A stretch of 64,000 nucleotides of DNA, from contig CM049308.1 of assembly GCA_026874595.1 (NCBI GenBank), positions 12,790,001 through 12,854,000 of the forward strand, read 5' to 3'. The position numbers and the translations under genes were made by a program. Below, in pieces: positions 32,856 to 45,769 of this stretch. Each line of letters opens with the position of its first letter. Within the stretch, counting starts at the first letter, position 1. Source of the DNA: Sipunculus nudus. Taxonomy: Eukaryota; Annelida; Sipuncula; Golfingiida; Sipunculidae. The notes beneath the pieces are model-generated. The model was given only the letters and a program-made list of their open reading frames with translations, did not search any database and was not told the DNA's origin.

Positions 32856-33700
32856 ACAGACTTCTCTAAAGCACATTCTTACCTCTGCCCAGCCAGGAAC
32901 CTGTTGACATCTCTCTACCCTTTGATGATGTTCACTTGTAACAGATTAACCAGGGGTTGAAAGATAGGAAACACAGTCATAACAGATTGTGTTTCATGTG
33001 GAACAAATAGTTTCTTGACTTATTTATCATTCCTTTACTCAACATGATGTGCAACTGTAGCATAGAACTTCGAGTGCTGGACTGTAAAATATCTCAAGAA
33101 CTGGATGGTTTCAAGTTATGCACTGGTAAATATGTGCAGATGTTTAACAAGATTCAAATGTTTGGACTGTTTCTGCCTGTAAAGAATTGTTTATGATTAG
33201 GAAATCTTTAAACTTACGTGGACATTTTAAAGGAGAACAGTTAAACAGTTTTGTTTAGGTTTATATATAGAATCCTTTGCATGATACAGATCAGTGCTGC
33301 CCCACATTTAATAAAGATTTAGGCCATAAAGGAAAGGTATTTTAAATGACCAACAATTTATTACTGACCAAACCTGAGATTAATTCTTTGGGATGAATTT
33401 CAAAGGAAATATATGCAGAATGGATGATCCTCTGCAGACAGAGTTTGGCTAAATTGTGATTAAATGTGCGGCCTGACTTTTACATAGCATGGACTGTATT
33501 TATTTTACAGAACTGATTGCTGCTAGAGAGTCGGACTGATCGTTGTCTTGATGAATACTTTTTTCAGCTGACACCCGAGCATGCAGTGACGTAGCACACA
33601 TTTAAATTCTCAAGTGGATGGAGTGAGATGTATGTGTGCTACAATGAAATGTGGCTCATAATGAAGTTGTAATAAAGTATGATAATGCATATATGGTGTT
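32856..33700 (+). other. 3' UTR of the cysteine-rich LU gene
   Basis: AATAAA at 33310-33315 and at 33671-33676 are candidate poly(A) signals, giving UTRs of roughly 0.5 or 0.85 kb. No ORF of interest. Confidence 0.6.
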
Positions 33701-35090
33701 TTTATCTCATGTACATACAGTTTGTCAGATACCTGTCCCACACATCTTGAATCAGGATTACACTTTTATTTAAACCAAAATGGTCTTACCATGAAACACA
33801 ATGTGGTTGAAAATCCAGTATTTAAATATTATAAATAATATTTATATTATATATAAAAAGTATTTCATATAAGTACCCCAGACTCATGGCAATGATGGAC
33901 CTTTTAATGGGCTACATCATGTTTGAAGATGGGTGACTTTGATTGATTTTCAAGGTCACAGAGGTGATAATGCTAAAATGATGTTAACCAAATAGCTCGC
34001 AAACAATTTGACTAACACTCACTGAACTTAGACCAGTAATGTTTGTTATGAAGGGGATAGGTCAAGTTCCAAGATGGATGACATTGACAGAGGCAATAAT
34101 TCTCAAATGATGTTAATGCAATAACTCGCAAAGAATTTGATGAACAATCAAATTTGTTTCTGCATAATAACTCCCCAAACATATGATGGATAGGATTCAA
34201 ACATAAGATGTAACACCCATGGCCTAAGGGAGAAGCTTATTGATATTTTGGTCAGAAGGGGAAAAAAAAATAAGTAATACACTGGTGTTCAGTTGCTGGT
34301 GTCTCCGTCAGCAGGCCAGAAATTGATGAATCTTTTTCGAGTCACTTGTGTACAGCGGCATTACATTTTCACAGTATATTTTGTACAGACAATTTGAAGA
34401 TTCCCCAGAAAAGGATACACTGGCCCAACGCACCACAGTGGGTCTCATTTAGACTATGTTTGGACAAATCTATCCCCACTTCCCCAACATCTCAAGGAAT
34501 TTGGACCTATTATAGTGACCATCAACAAATTTACATTGATATTCATATGTAGCCGTTCTACACATCACAGCGCATCTGTAGACCCAAGCCCAAGAACAGC
34601 TGAATCTCAGTTCAAGAGAATGACCATTTTATCGCTACAAACCAGCAGCTGACTCTCTCTAATACTACAAGATTCATGTACAGACTCAAACCTCGCATAT
34701 AATAAGGCCAATTCAACATACAAATACTGGAAAAATATTTGACACAGCCCAGTCAAGACTTAAACCAAGAATAACTGGCACAGGTAATACAGAAATACAG
34801 AAACTAAAAATGCATGCAGTTCTTTTATATCATTATTTTGATAGCTTTGAACATTTCACTTTACCATATATTATCTTCCAGTTTATACATGTCAGCTATT
34901 CTTTACAGGTTCTTTAATTTTCAAATATCACTCTATCAGCCCATGCTACCAAAATACACCAAATTCACAGTACTTCAATTTATAACGACTGCATCTTTTG
35001 CGGGGCCCTTACTGTGAGCTGTGAGTTTTCTAGTTTCTGCCGTTTTCAAGATAGTATTGGTTAATGTACAGATGATGGACGATGCTTAAT
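33701..35090. other. Intergenic, no gene
   Basis: At 33880-34200 there are two diverged copies of a ~180-bp module ('aagatgggtgactttgat', 'caaatagctcgcaaacaattt'). It resembles the type seen at 63130-63860. Nothing else is supported. Confidence 0.5.
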
Positions 35091-38000
35091 TTTTAGCTCA
35101 GCTGACTGAAAGTCATCTGAGCTATAGCGATCACTCTTTGTCCGTCGTCCGTCCGTCTGTCTGTCTGTCTGTCCGTTAACCAGGCACAAATCGTAACCGC
35201 TAGAACTTTAATCTTCTTACTTGACATCCTGGGAGGTCCATGAAAAATCTCCTTGGAAACCAGAAATTAGGTCTCTGTTACCCATATCCTTCGAGCTATG
35301 GGGCCCCAAAGTACCCCCCAGAAAAGTCCAAAATTTCATACAAAAACTTCAATATCTCATTAACTACTTGACTGATGGTCATGATTTTTGGCATACATAT
35401 TGATCATGAGAGGTTCCATCGGTTCCTGAAGACTGGTGGCGCCACCTGTATTTTTCGATTTTTTACGAATTTTTTTCTCTATTTTTGAGACCTTTAAAAA
35501 TGTGAACATCTGTTAACAAGGCACAAATCGTAATGACTGGACTTAGAATCTTCATTCTCGACACACTGAGAGACCTATGAAAAGTCTCCATGGAAACCAG
35601 AAATTAGGTCTCTGTTACCCATATCCTTCGAGCTATGGGGCCCCAAACTACCCCCCAGAAAAGTAAAAAATTTCAAACAAAAACTTCAATATCTCATTAA
35701 ATACTTGACTGATGGTCATGATTTTTGTCATACATATTGATCATGAGATGTTCCATCACTTCCTGCAGACTGGTGGCGCCACCTGTATCGTTCAATTTTT
35801 TACGAATTTTTTTCTCTATTTTTGAGACCTTTCAAAATGTAAACATTTGTTAACAAGGCACAAATAGTAAAGACTGGACCTAGAATCTTCATTCTTGACA
35901 CACTGAGAGGTCCATGAAAAATATCCTTGGAAACCAGAAATTAGGTCTCTGTTAACCATATCCTTCGAGCTATGGGGCCCCAAAGTACCCCCCCCCCCCC
36001 CCCCGAGTAGTCAAAAATTTCATACAAAAACTTCAATAACTACATCACTAATGGTCATGATTTTTGGCATACATATTGATTATGAGATGTTCCATCAGTT
36101 CCTGAAGACTGGTGGCGCCACCTGTATCGTTCGATTTTTTACCTTTTAGGATGCTGTCATCTGTTAGCATGGCACAAATAGTAACGACTGGACCTAAAAT
36201 CTTCATTCTCAACACACTAGAAGACCTATGAAAAGTCTCCATGGAAACCAGAAATTAGGTCTCTGTTACCCATATCCTTCGAGTAGTCAGAGTAGTCAAA
36301 AATTTCATACAAAAACTTCAATATCTCAATAACTACATCACTGATGGTCATGATTTTTGGCATACATATGGGTTATGAGATGTTCCATCAGTTCCTGAAG
36401 ACTGGTGGCGCCACCTATGTTATCTTTCAAGAGGGTACAAATTGCAACAACTGGACCTAGAAACTTCATTCTTGTCATGCAAGGAAGCCCATGAAGAGAG
36501 GCTGTGGAAACTTGAAATTAGGTCTCTGTTAACCATATCCTTCGAGCTATGGGGCCCCAAAGTACCCCCCCCCCCCCCAAGTAGTCAAAAATTTCATACA
36601 AAAACTTCAATATCTCAATAACTACATCACTGATGGTCATGATTTTTGGCATACATATTGATTATGAAATATTCCATTAGTTCCTGCAGACTTGTGGCGC
36701 CACCTGTATTGTTTGATTTTTTACGATTTTTTCCTCTATTTTTGAGACCTTTAAGGTTGCTGTCATCTGTTAACGTGGCACAAATCATAACGACTGGACC
36801 TAGAATCTTCATTCTCGACACACTGAGAGACCTATGAAAAGTCTCCATGGAAACCAAAATTAGGTCTCTGTTACCCATATTCTTTGAGCTTTGGAGCCCT
36901 AAAGTACCCCCAAGAAAAGTAAAAAATTTCATACAAAAACTTCAATATCTCATTAAGTACTTGAATGATGGTCATGATTTGTGGCATAACTATTGATAAT
37001 GAGATGTGTCATCTGTTCCTGCAGACTGGTGGCGCCACCTGTATCGTTCGATTTTTTAAGATTTTTTCCTCTATTTTTGAGACCTTTTAGGATGCTGTCA
37101 TCTGTTAGCATGGCACAAATAGTAACGACTGGACCTAAAATCTTCATTCTCAACACACTAGAAGACCTATGAAAAGTCTCCATGGAAACCAGAAATTAGG
37201 TCTCTGTTACCCATATCCTTCGAGTAGTCAGAGTAGTCAAAAATTTCATACAAAAACTTCAATATCTCAATAACTACATCACTGATGGTCATGATTTTTG
37301 GCATACATATTGATTATGAGATGTTCCTGCAGACTGGTGGCGCCACCTATGTTATCTTTCAAGAGGGTACAAATTGCAACAACTGGACCTAGAAACTTCA
37401 TTCTTGTCATGCAAGGAGGCCCATGAAGAGAGGCTGTGGAAACTTGAAATTAGGTCTCTGTTAACCATATCCTTCGAGCTATGGGGCCCCAAAGTACCCC
37501 CCCCCCCCCAAGTAGTCAAAAATTTCATACAAAAACTTCAATATCTCAATAACTACATCACTGATGGTCATGATTTTTGGCATACATATTGATTATGAAA
37601 TATTCCATTAGTTCCTGCAGACTTGTGGCGCCACCTGTATTGTTTGATTTTTTACGATTTTTTCCTCTATTTTTGAGACCTTTAAGGTTGCTGTCATCTG
37701 TTAACGTGGCACAAATCATAACGACTGGACCTAGAATCTTCATTCTCGACACACTGAGAGACCTATGAAAAGTCTCCATGGAAATCAAAATTAGGTCTCT
37801 GTTACCCATATTCTTTGAGCTTTGGAGCCCTAAAGTACCCCCAAGAAAAGTAAAAAATTTCATACAAAAACTTCAATATCTCATTAAGTACTTGAATGAT
37901 GGTCATGATTTGTGGCATAACTATTGATAATGAGATGTGTCATCTGTTCCTGCAGACTGGTGGCGCCACCTGTATCGTTCGATTTTTTACGATTTTTTCC

Positions 38001-40255
38001 TCTATTTTTGAGACCTTTTAGGATGCTGTCATCTGTTAGCATGGCACAAATAGTAACGACTGGACCTAAAATCTTCATTCTCAACACACTAGAAGACCTA
38101 TGAAAAGTCTCCATGGAAACCAGAAATTAGGTCTCTGTTACCCATATCCTTCGAGTAGTCAGAGTAGTCAAAAATTTCATACAAAAACTTCAATATCTCA
38201 ATAACTACATCACTGATGGTCATGATTTTTGGCATACATATTGATTATGAGATGTTCCTGCAGACTGGTGGCGCCACCTATGTTATCTTTCAAGAGGGTA
38301 CAAATTGCAACAACTGGACCTAGAAACTTCATTCTTGTCATGCAAGGAGGCCCATGAAGAGAGGCTGTGGAAACTTGAAATTAGGTCTCTGTTACCCATA
38401 TCCTTCAAGCTATAGGACTCTGAAGTATCCCTCAGAATAATGGACAATTTGATACAAAAGCTGAAGTATTTGAACAACTAATACGGAGATCATCATGATT
38501 CTTTGCATGGATATTGACCATTAAGTGTTTTTAGCTCAGCTGACTGTAAGTCATCTGAAGTATCCCTCAGAATAATGGACAATTTGATACAAAAGCTCAA
38601 GTATCTAAACAACTATTGCAGTGATCACCATGATTCTTTGCATGGATATTGATCATGGAATGTGTCATCAGTTTCTGCAGTATGGTGAAGCCACCTGTAT
38701 TTTTTTTTATTTTTACGAATTTTTTTCTCTATTTTTGAGACCTCATAAGATGCGGTCATCTGTTAACATGGCACAAATTGTAACAACTGGACCTGGAATC
38801 TTCTCTCTTGACATGCTGAGAGGCCCATGAAAAGTTTCCTCAAAAACTTGAAATTAGGTCTCTGTTACCCATAACCTCTGAGCTATGGGGCTCCGAAGTA
38901 CCCCCCAGAATAATGGAAAATTTGATACAAAAGCCCAAGTATCTGAACAATTATTATATTGATCACCATAATTCTTTGCATGGATATTGATCATGAAATG
39001 TTTCATCAGTTTCTGCATTCTGGTGGCGCCACCTGTATTTTTTCAATTTTTAGCTCAGCTGACTGAAAGTCATCTGAGCTGTAGGGATCCCCTTTTGTCT
39101 GTCGTCCGTCTGGCCATCCAGGCGTCTTTCTGTTAACAGGGCACAAATTGTAACCACTAGACCGGGAATCTTCTTACTTGAAATCCTGGGAGGTCTATGG
39201 AAATTCTCCTTGTAAACCTGAAATTAGGTCACTGTGACCTATATTCTTGGAGCTATGGGGTTCTGAAGTACCCCCCCAGAATAATGCAAAATTTAATACA
39301 AAAGCTCAAGTATCTGAACAACTAATGCATTAATCACCATGATTCTTTGCATGGATATTGATCATGGAGTGTTTCATCAATTTCTGGAGATTGGTGGCGC
39401 CACCTATATTTTTTTTATTTTTTACGATTTTTTTTTCTCTACTTTTGTGATCTTTAAACATTTGGTCATCTGTAAACAGGGCACAAATCATAATGACTGG
39501 ACCTAGAATCTTCTCTCCTCACCTCCAGGGAAGCCCATAAAAGGTCTACATGGAAACCCGAAATAAGGTCCCTGTTACCCATATTCTGTGAGCTATGGGG
39601 CTCTGAAGTACCCCCCAGAATAAAGAATTGGTCATATATTAACAGGGCACAAATCATAATGACTGGACCTAGAATCTTCTGTCCTCACCTCCAGGGAAGC
39701 CCATAAAAGGTCTACATGGAAACCCGAAATAAGGTCCCTGTTACCCATATCCTTCATGGTCTGGGGCTCTGAAGTACTCCCCAGAATAAAGATTTGGTCA
39801 TCTGTTAACAGAGCACAAATTATAAAGACTTGACCTAGAATCTCCTTTCTTGATATGCTGGGAGGCCCCTGAAAAGTCTCCTTGTGCACCTGAAATTACA
39901 TCTCTGTTACCCATATCCTTCATCCTATGCGGCTTTGAAATACCCCCCAGAATAAACATTTGGATTTGTTAACAGGGCACAAATCATAATAAATGGACCT
40001 AGAATTTTATTTTTTGACATGCTGGGAGACCCCTGAAAAGTCATCTTGTAAACCTTGAAAATAGGTGTCTGTTACCCATATCCTTCATGCTACAGAGCTC
40101 CATAGTACCCCAATGAATATTGGATGATTTTATACAAAAGGTCAAGTTTGGAAAAAGTATTTCATTCAAATTTGACATTCAGATGATAAAATTACTATTG
40201 TCAATGTCTTCCTGGTCAGCTGAGCATCATGACCCCCTGGGTCACTTGTTAAAGG
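35091..40255 (+). repeat. Large cluster of AGCTCAGCTGAC-family modules
   Basis: Hairpin starts at about 35095, 38530 and 39050 show at least three nested or abutting copies. Modules of ~345 bp carry 'tctctgttacccatatcctt', runs of 8-17 C after 'agta', and the GGTGGCGCCACC palindrome. 36417-37347 and 37348-38278 are a tandem duplication with 931-bp offset and few differences, and a third partial unit starts at 38279. The end near 40250 ('ccctgggtcacttgtt') matches the end near 2570. The identical ~100-residue open frames on the - strand are duplicated repeat sequence. Confidence 0.85.
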
Positions 40256-42117
40256 GTGCAACTTGCACTTTTTTCCTGGTCCTTCCTCACTGAGTGCAAG
40301 TATATTCTGTACATTTAGATCGTGGAACCTAAGCAAATGGAACTACAAACTAAATAAACTGGTGACTGAAAATAGATTGTGAACGATGCAGGAAAGAATA
40401 AATAATTATTTGCTCATGAATATAATTTTAAATGCATATCCCTGCTACCACATATATATGCACACTACAGTCACTTTTAAGTAAAACAATCATATGGTCA
40501 ACTGTATTGCTGGTTAAAAGACTTAAAATTTTAAGTACTGTCAGCTTGAGAAAGACACAAATACTGGAGGGGTTCATCTCTGTAACACCACAGTCACTTG
40601 AATCCCTATTTGTGGTTGAGTTTTTTTCAAGAAATGGAAAAAAACTGCACTTTATGAGTATATAGTCGTATGGAGAAATGTTACTAAATATATGTACTGT
40701 ATGTTACTCCGAAGGTGCTCAAAACATGCATTTCTTACCATTTCCCCCTGAAATAAGGATTTGAGCAACTGTGGTAACACTTAAGCTCAAAGTGGCACAG
40801 GTACTGTCAGTCTGTACTGTAAAACGGTGAGCGTGACAATTCAGCATATACAACCAACTGCAGCCAAGTTGACAAAATAAATAACCAGAGAGCAATGTAA
40901 ACAAGGGCCTACAAATTTGAATAGGGGGTCAACAAATGATGAAACTTCCCAAAAATGGCCAGAAATGGTAATTTGATTTCCTTTACTGGGATCTGTACCA
41001 AAGTTTTAAATGTAAATCATGGAAAAAAACTGACAGATTCATGACCATGAGATAAATATAATGCAACTAGAAATCAGATTCTAAGGAATGCAAGCCTCCA
41101 CCATGGGGGGGGGGGGGGGGATATCCCTTTGTGGGATGCCCCAGAAACCATGTTTGCATTCACTTATTCAGCCCACATACCCAGGTTTGTGAATTTTCCT
41201 ATATGACATTCCTGACTTCAGATCCGCACCAAGATCCAGATCCACTCATTGGCCCATTCCCAAAATCCTGAGAACTTAATGTGATTCCAATCATGACTAT
41301 GCGAGTTATGTTGGGAACAATCCAACAAACAGGCATGATGCATTCCCTCCTGGTGGAGGTAATTATATCATTTATGAAGGTCACATCCTAAAGAGCTCTG
41401 TTTGAAAACTTATGGAATGAGATTTAGTTGAAATCCTGGGATGAGCGATCTTGTACAGGATCAAGAACACCTGTACAAAGTATGGCCAGACATTGGCAAA
41501 ACCCAACTTTTTAACAGTCTCAATCCTCTAGCATATTTCTGATTTTAAAAGACAAGTATTGTTTAGCTGGGGGAGATGTATGGGCAAAGCAAATATCTAA
41601 ACATTACATGAAGCAAATCATGAGAAAAAGGAGCAATAAAATGCTGCATCTGTATATGTTGTCTACAAGTCTGGTTTAATGATATACAGCTAACATAGAT
41701 GGGCACACAAAGTTTAGAACTAAGGCCTGCTAAATCACTTTTTTTAGGATTTTCTGAAAATGACACTAATTTCTCTTTTCACTTTTTTCAGCAGCACTCT
41801 TCCCCCCCCCCCCTCTTTTTTTTCATGAAAGAATTCTAATATATACTATTTCTCTTCAGTCCAGTTAAAACAAGAATGGGACATTTCACATTCTTGAATT
41901 GGGATGGGTGCCATGTATATTTCTGACTTGAATGATATGTGTTGATATACATATAAAATTTTGCTATGAGAAGCACCTGTTCCAAGCCTGTGATTAACAA
42001 GGGACCCATGGGTCACTGTGCTCAGCTGAAGTTGACCTTGAAGGTAAAAATCTTAAATAATATCAAATGGAGAGGAAGAGGTAATATAGGCCATCTTTGG
42101 TTTATATGATTGGTTTA
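40256..42117. other. Intergenic, no gene
   Basis: No supported exon. It contains a G run at 41106-41120 and a C run at 41804-41814. At 41995-42060 lies an inverted far end of the AGCTCAGCTGAC family ('acaagggacccatgggtcac'). Confidence 0.45.
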
Positions 42118-43010
42118 TAAGCTCAGCTGACTGTAGGTCATCTGAGCCATAGGGATCACCTTTTGTCCATCGTCCGTCCGGGCGTCTGTCCGTTAACAGG
42201 GCAGAAATCGTAACCGCTGGACCTGGAATCTTCTAACTTTACATCCAGAGAGGTCCATGAAAAATCTCCTTGGAAACCTGGAATAAGGTCTCTGTTACCC
42301 ATATCCTTCAAGCTATGGGGCCCCAAAGTACCCCCAGAATAGTAAAAAAATTCCTACAAAAACTTCAATATCTCATTAACTACATCACTGATGGTCATGT
42401 ATTTTGGCATACATATTGATCATGAGATGTTCCATCAGTTCCTGCAGACTGGTGGCGCCACCTGTATTTTTTTTAATTTTTACAATTTTTTTCTCTATTT
42501 TTGAGACCTTTATAGATGTAATTATCTGTCAACAGGGTTCAAATCGTAACTACTGGACCTAGAATCTTGATTCTTGACACACAGGGAGACCCATGTAGTC
42601 TCCATCGAAACATGAAATTAGGTTTCTGTTACCCATATCCTTTGAGCTATGACACTCCAAAGTACAGCTCAGATTAATGGAAAATTGATACAAAAGCTGA
42701 AGTATCTGACAACTAATGCAGAGATCACCATAATTGTTTGTATAGATATTGGTCATGGAGTGTGTCATCAGTTTCTGCAGCCTGGTGGCACCACATGTAT
42801 TTGTTCGGGCTTTTTACTGTTTTCTCTATTTTTGAGACCTTTAAAGATATTAACATCTGTTAATAGGGCACAAATTGTAACAACTGGACCAAGAATCTTC
42901 ATTCTTGACATTCTAAGAGACCTATGAAAAATATCCATGGAAACCTGAAATAAGGTCTCTGTTACCCATATCCATTAAGCTGTATGGCTCCAAAGTACCC
43001 CCCAGAATAA
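42118..43010 (+). repeat. AGCTCAGCTGAC-family copy
   Basis: Starts 'agctcagctgactgtaggtc', followed by the GTCCGTCCG tract and two ~345-bp modules. One GGTGGCGCCACC core is at about 42452. It is cut off at 43010 by the inverted Helentron-like element. Confidence 0.8.
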
Positions 43011-44172
43011 CTAGAATACGGGTAGTCGACAAGCGACTACGTGTATCCGCCAAAATCAGAGAAGGACGGGTGAAGTGAGGCATGGATTGAGTGGCAAGGG
43101 GAAATAGAGTTACATGTGTTACATATTAGAATGGATCTCTGCCACATAAACATAATTGTAGGTGGCGCCACCTGTTATTTGAATGAGAAACTATCCAAGA
43201 TGTATACACATGCAAAATTTCATGCTGAAAAGTCAAACCACTGCAGAGATATGAGTGATTTTATCCCACAGCAAACAGATGGACACTGTGCAAAAATGGC
43301 TGCAGGTGGCGCCACCATTTTGTGTATGTTATAAAGCTATCAAAGGGCTACATTTGTGTAATTTTTTTTCATGATTGGTCAAACGAGTCCGGAGATATAA
43401 GCAAGGACGTCTACAGTGTGAACGTGAATGTAAGTGGCACCACCTGTCATAAAATCAAGAAAGCTATGAAGGATGTATACGCATGCCGAATTTCAGTTAA
43501 TTTGGTCAAACCACTGCAGAGATATGAGTGATTTTTACCTAAGGCAGACAAACAGATGGACGCTGTGCAAAAATAGCTGCAGGTGGCGACACCATTTGTG
43601 TGTATGTTATAAAGCTATCCAAGGGCTACATTTTTGTAAAAAAATTTCCGGATTGGTCAAACAGTTCCCGAGATATGAGCTTGGATGTCTGCAGTGTTAA
43701 CGTGAATGTAGGTGCTGCCACCTGTCATAAAATCAAGAAAGCTATCTAGGATGTATACACATGCCGAATTTTAGGTGAATTAGTCAAACCACCGCACAGA
43801 TATGAGTGATTTTAACCCAAGGCAGATGAACAAATGGACACTGTGCAAACATGGTTGCAGGTGGCGCCACCTATTTTTGTGTATGTTATAAAGCTATCCC
43901 AGGGCTACATTTGTGTAAAAAAAATTTCCTGATCGGTCAATCGGTTCCCGAGATATGTGGGTTTATGTGTGGAAACAGAGGCACAAACGGACGCTGGGCA
44001 GAGAGGAAATGTCAGAGGTCAAGGTCACTTGGTTAGGCACCAGTTCACATGTGATAATTTGTGTAAGTTTCGGAAAAATCTGTACAGTAGTCTCAGAGGG
44101 GTTCTCCGGAAACGAACGCAGCGGAACCCAGTCAAAAACATAGTATCTGCAAAACTTCGTTTAGGCGGATAC
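43010..44172 (-). mobile_element. Inverted relative of the 28.3-30.2 kb Helentron-like element
   Basis: On + it begins with CTAG and the hairpin 'tagtcgacaagcgacta', then 'gtgtatccgcc', and ends 'ggcggataca' near 44172. The internal modules are the reverse complement of the 280-bp modules. Fewer and more diverged units remain. It is followed by a G run of more than 20 bases at 44203-44228. Confidence 0.75.
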
Positions 44173-44430
44173 AATTACTGCATAACACTTGGTGGATTGG
44201 GTTGGGGGGGGGGGGGGGGGGGGGGGGGAAGGCGTGATGATATGAGAATAACTGTACACCTGTCACAGAAGGGGATCTCCCCAAGTGACTGTAACAAATC
44301 AGAAACCCTGGCATAGCTGGCTTCCAGTGACTTCCAGTTGGACCCTGCATCTGGACAAAGCAACCAACTACAATAGAGCCTCAAGAAAACAAGGGACCCT
44401 TGGGTCACAGCGCTCAGCGCTCAATCGAAT

Positions 44431-45560
44431 GCTATTGTCATACAGATTTTGACTTGGCCATATAACTTATAAGCAGCACATATTATAAAAGAGTTTAACT
44501 ATTCATTAAAATTTAATAACAAATTTTGTGCAAATATAATTTTTATTTAAAAAAAAAAGAAAATCATATGATTTTTTAAAATAAAATATAACTAAAATGA
44601 TTATTGAAATAATATTATAGAATATATTCATGAATGCATTTATGAATACATTTTGCAAGTATCTGCACTGGTATTCAAATACTTTAATTTTTACCTGAAT
44701 TCCCATTCTAATGCAATAAAATTTTTTAATGCAGTACATATTCATATTCAAATACATTTGCAAAGCATTCGCACCATGTCTAGTATTTATTCAGTTTTAG
44801 CAAAACAAAGAGTTGAGAATCCAGAATATACAAAAATTCATAAATTTAAATAATGATCATAAGTACCTGGTTTTATTGCTTTTATTTATATTAAAACAAG
44901 GGACCTATGGGTCACAGTGCTCAGCTGTTATATATGATAAAAAAATATGAATTTAAAATGAGGCACATGCTGGTTTTGTGTGGTAATAAATATAAGCTGT
45001 ATTATGAGTTGTTGTTGTTTAGCTCATGTGTGATTTTGATAGTACCTTTGGAGACAGGGAAGAGGATTGATTTCATTTATTTTATTAACAAATGGAGTAC
45101 TATTGTCACACAGATTTTGACTTGGCAATATAACTTAAAAGCAGAACATATAATATAAGAGTTTAAATATTTATTAAAAAATTACAAATATTGTCCCAAA
45201 TAAATTGTATTAAAAATAATAAGAGAATCATATGATTTTTAAAAATGAAATATAACTGAAATGATTATTAAAATAATATTAAAGAATATATTCATGAATG
45301 CATTAATGAATACATTTTGAAAGTATTTGCACTGGTATTCATATACTTTCATTTTTACCTGAATTCCCATTCTTTATGCAAAAAATTTTATAATGGAGTA
45401 CATATTCATATTTGTATTTAAATACAATTGCAAAGTATTCGCACCATGTCTGGTATTATTCAGTTTTCACCAAACAATGATGTTGAGAATCCAGAATATA
45501 CCAAATTCACACATTTAAATAATGATCATAAGTATCTGGTTTTATGGCTTTTATTTATAT
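44431..45560. repeat. ~660-bp direct duplication, AT-rich
   Basis: 44431-44890 and 45097-45560 share most of their sequence ('ttttgacttgg', 'gcatttatgaatacattttg', 'aataatgatcataagta'), diverged. The far-end motif 'acaagggacccatgggtcac' of the hairpin family recurs at 44390 and 44895. No coding content. Confidence 0.7.
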
Positions 45561-45769
45561 TAAAAAAAAATTAATGTAATATATTCATTTTGGACTAATT
45601 TCACATCAGTGTTCACACTAGACACAGTAGGAATCTAGATTAATATTATCAACTCAGTGCATCTTTGTCTATCATTAATTTCCTTCATATGATCCTTAAT
45701 GATTAGTAATGAATAATATGATTTACTTTTTTATCATTAAAATTGAACTGAAAAATACCATAGCTGACT

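Noticed and set aside
36627-37863. Identical ~100-residue frames on the - strand as duplicated genes
   Set aside because: They lie fully inside a high-copy repeat module and are copies of a 931-bp tandem duplication.
44203-44228. Long G run, and C runs at 35990, 36566, 37497, 41804 and 47786, as quadruplex regulators
   Set aside because: They are homopolymer expansions of C/G tracts in the repeat modules, with length probably uncertain in the assembly.
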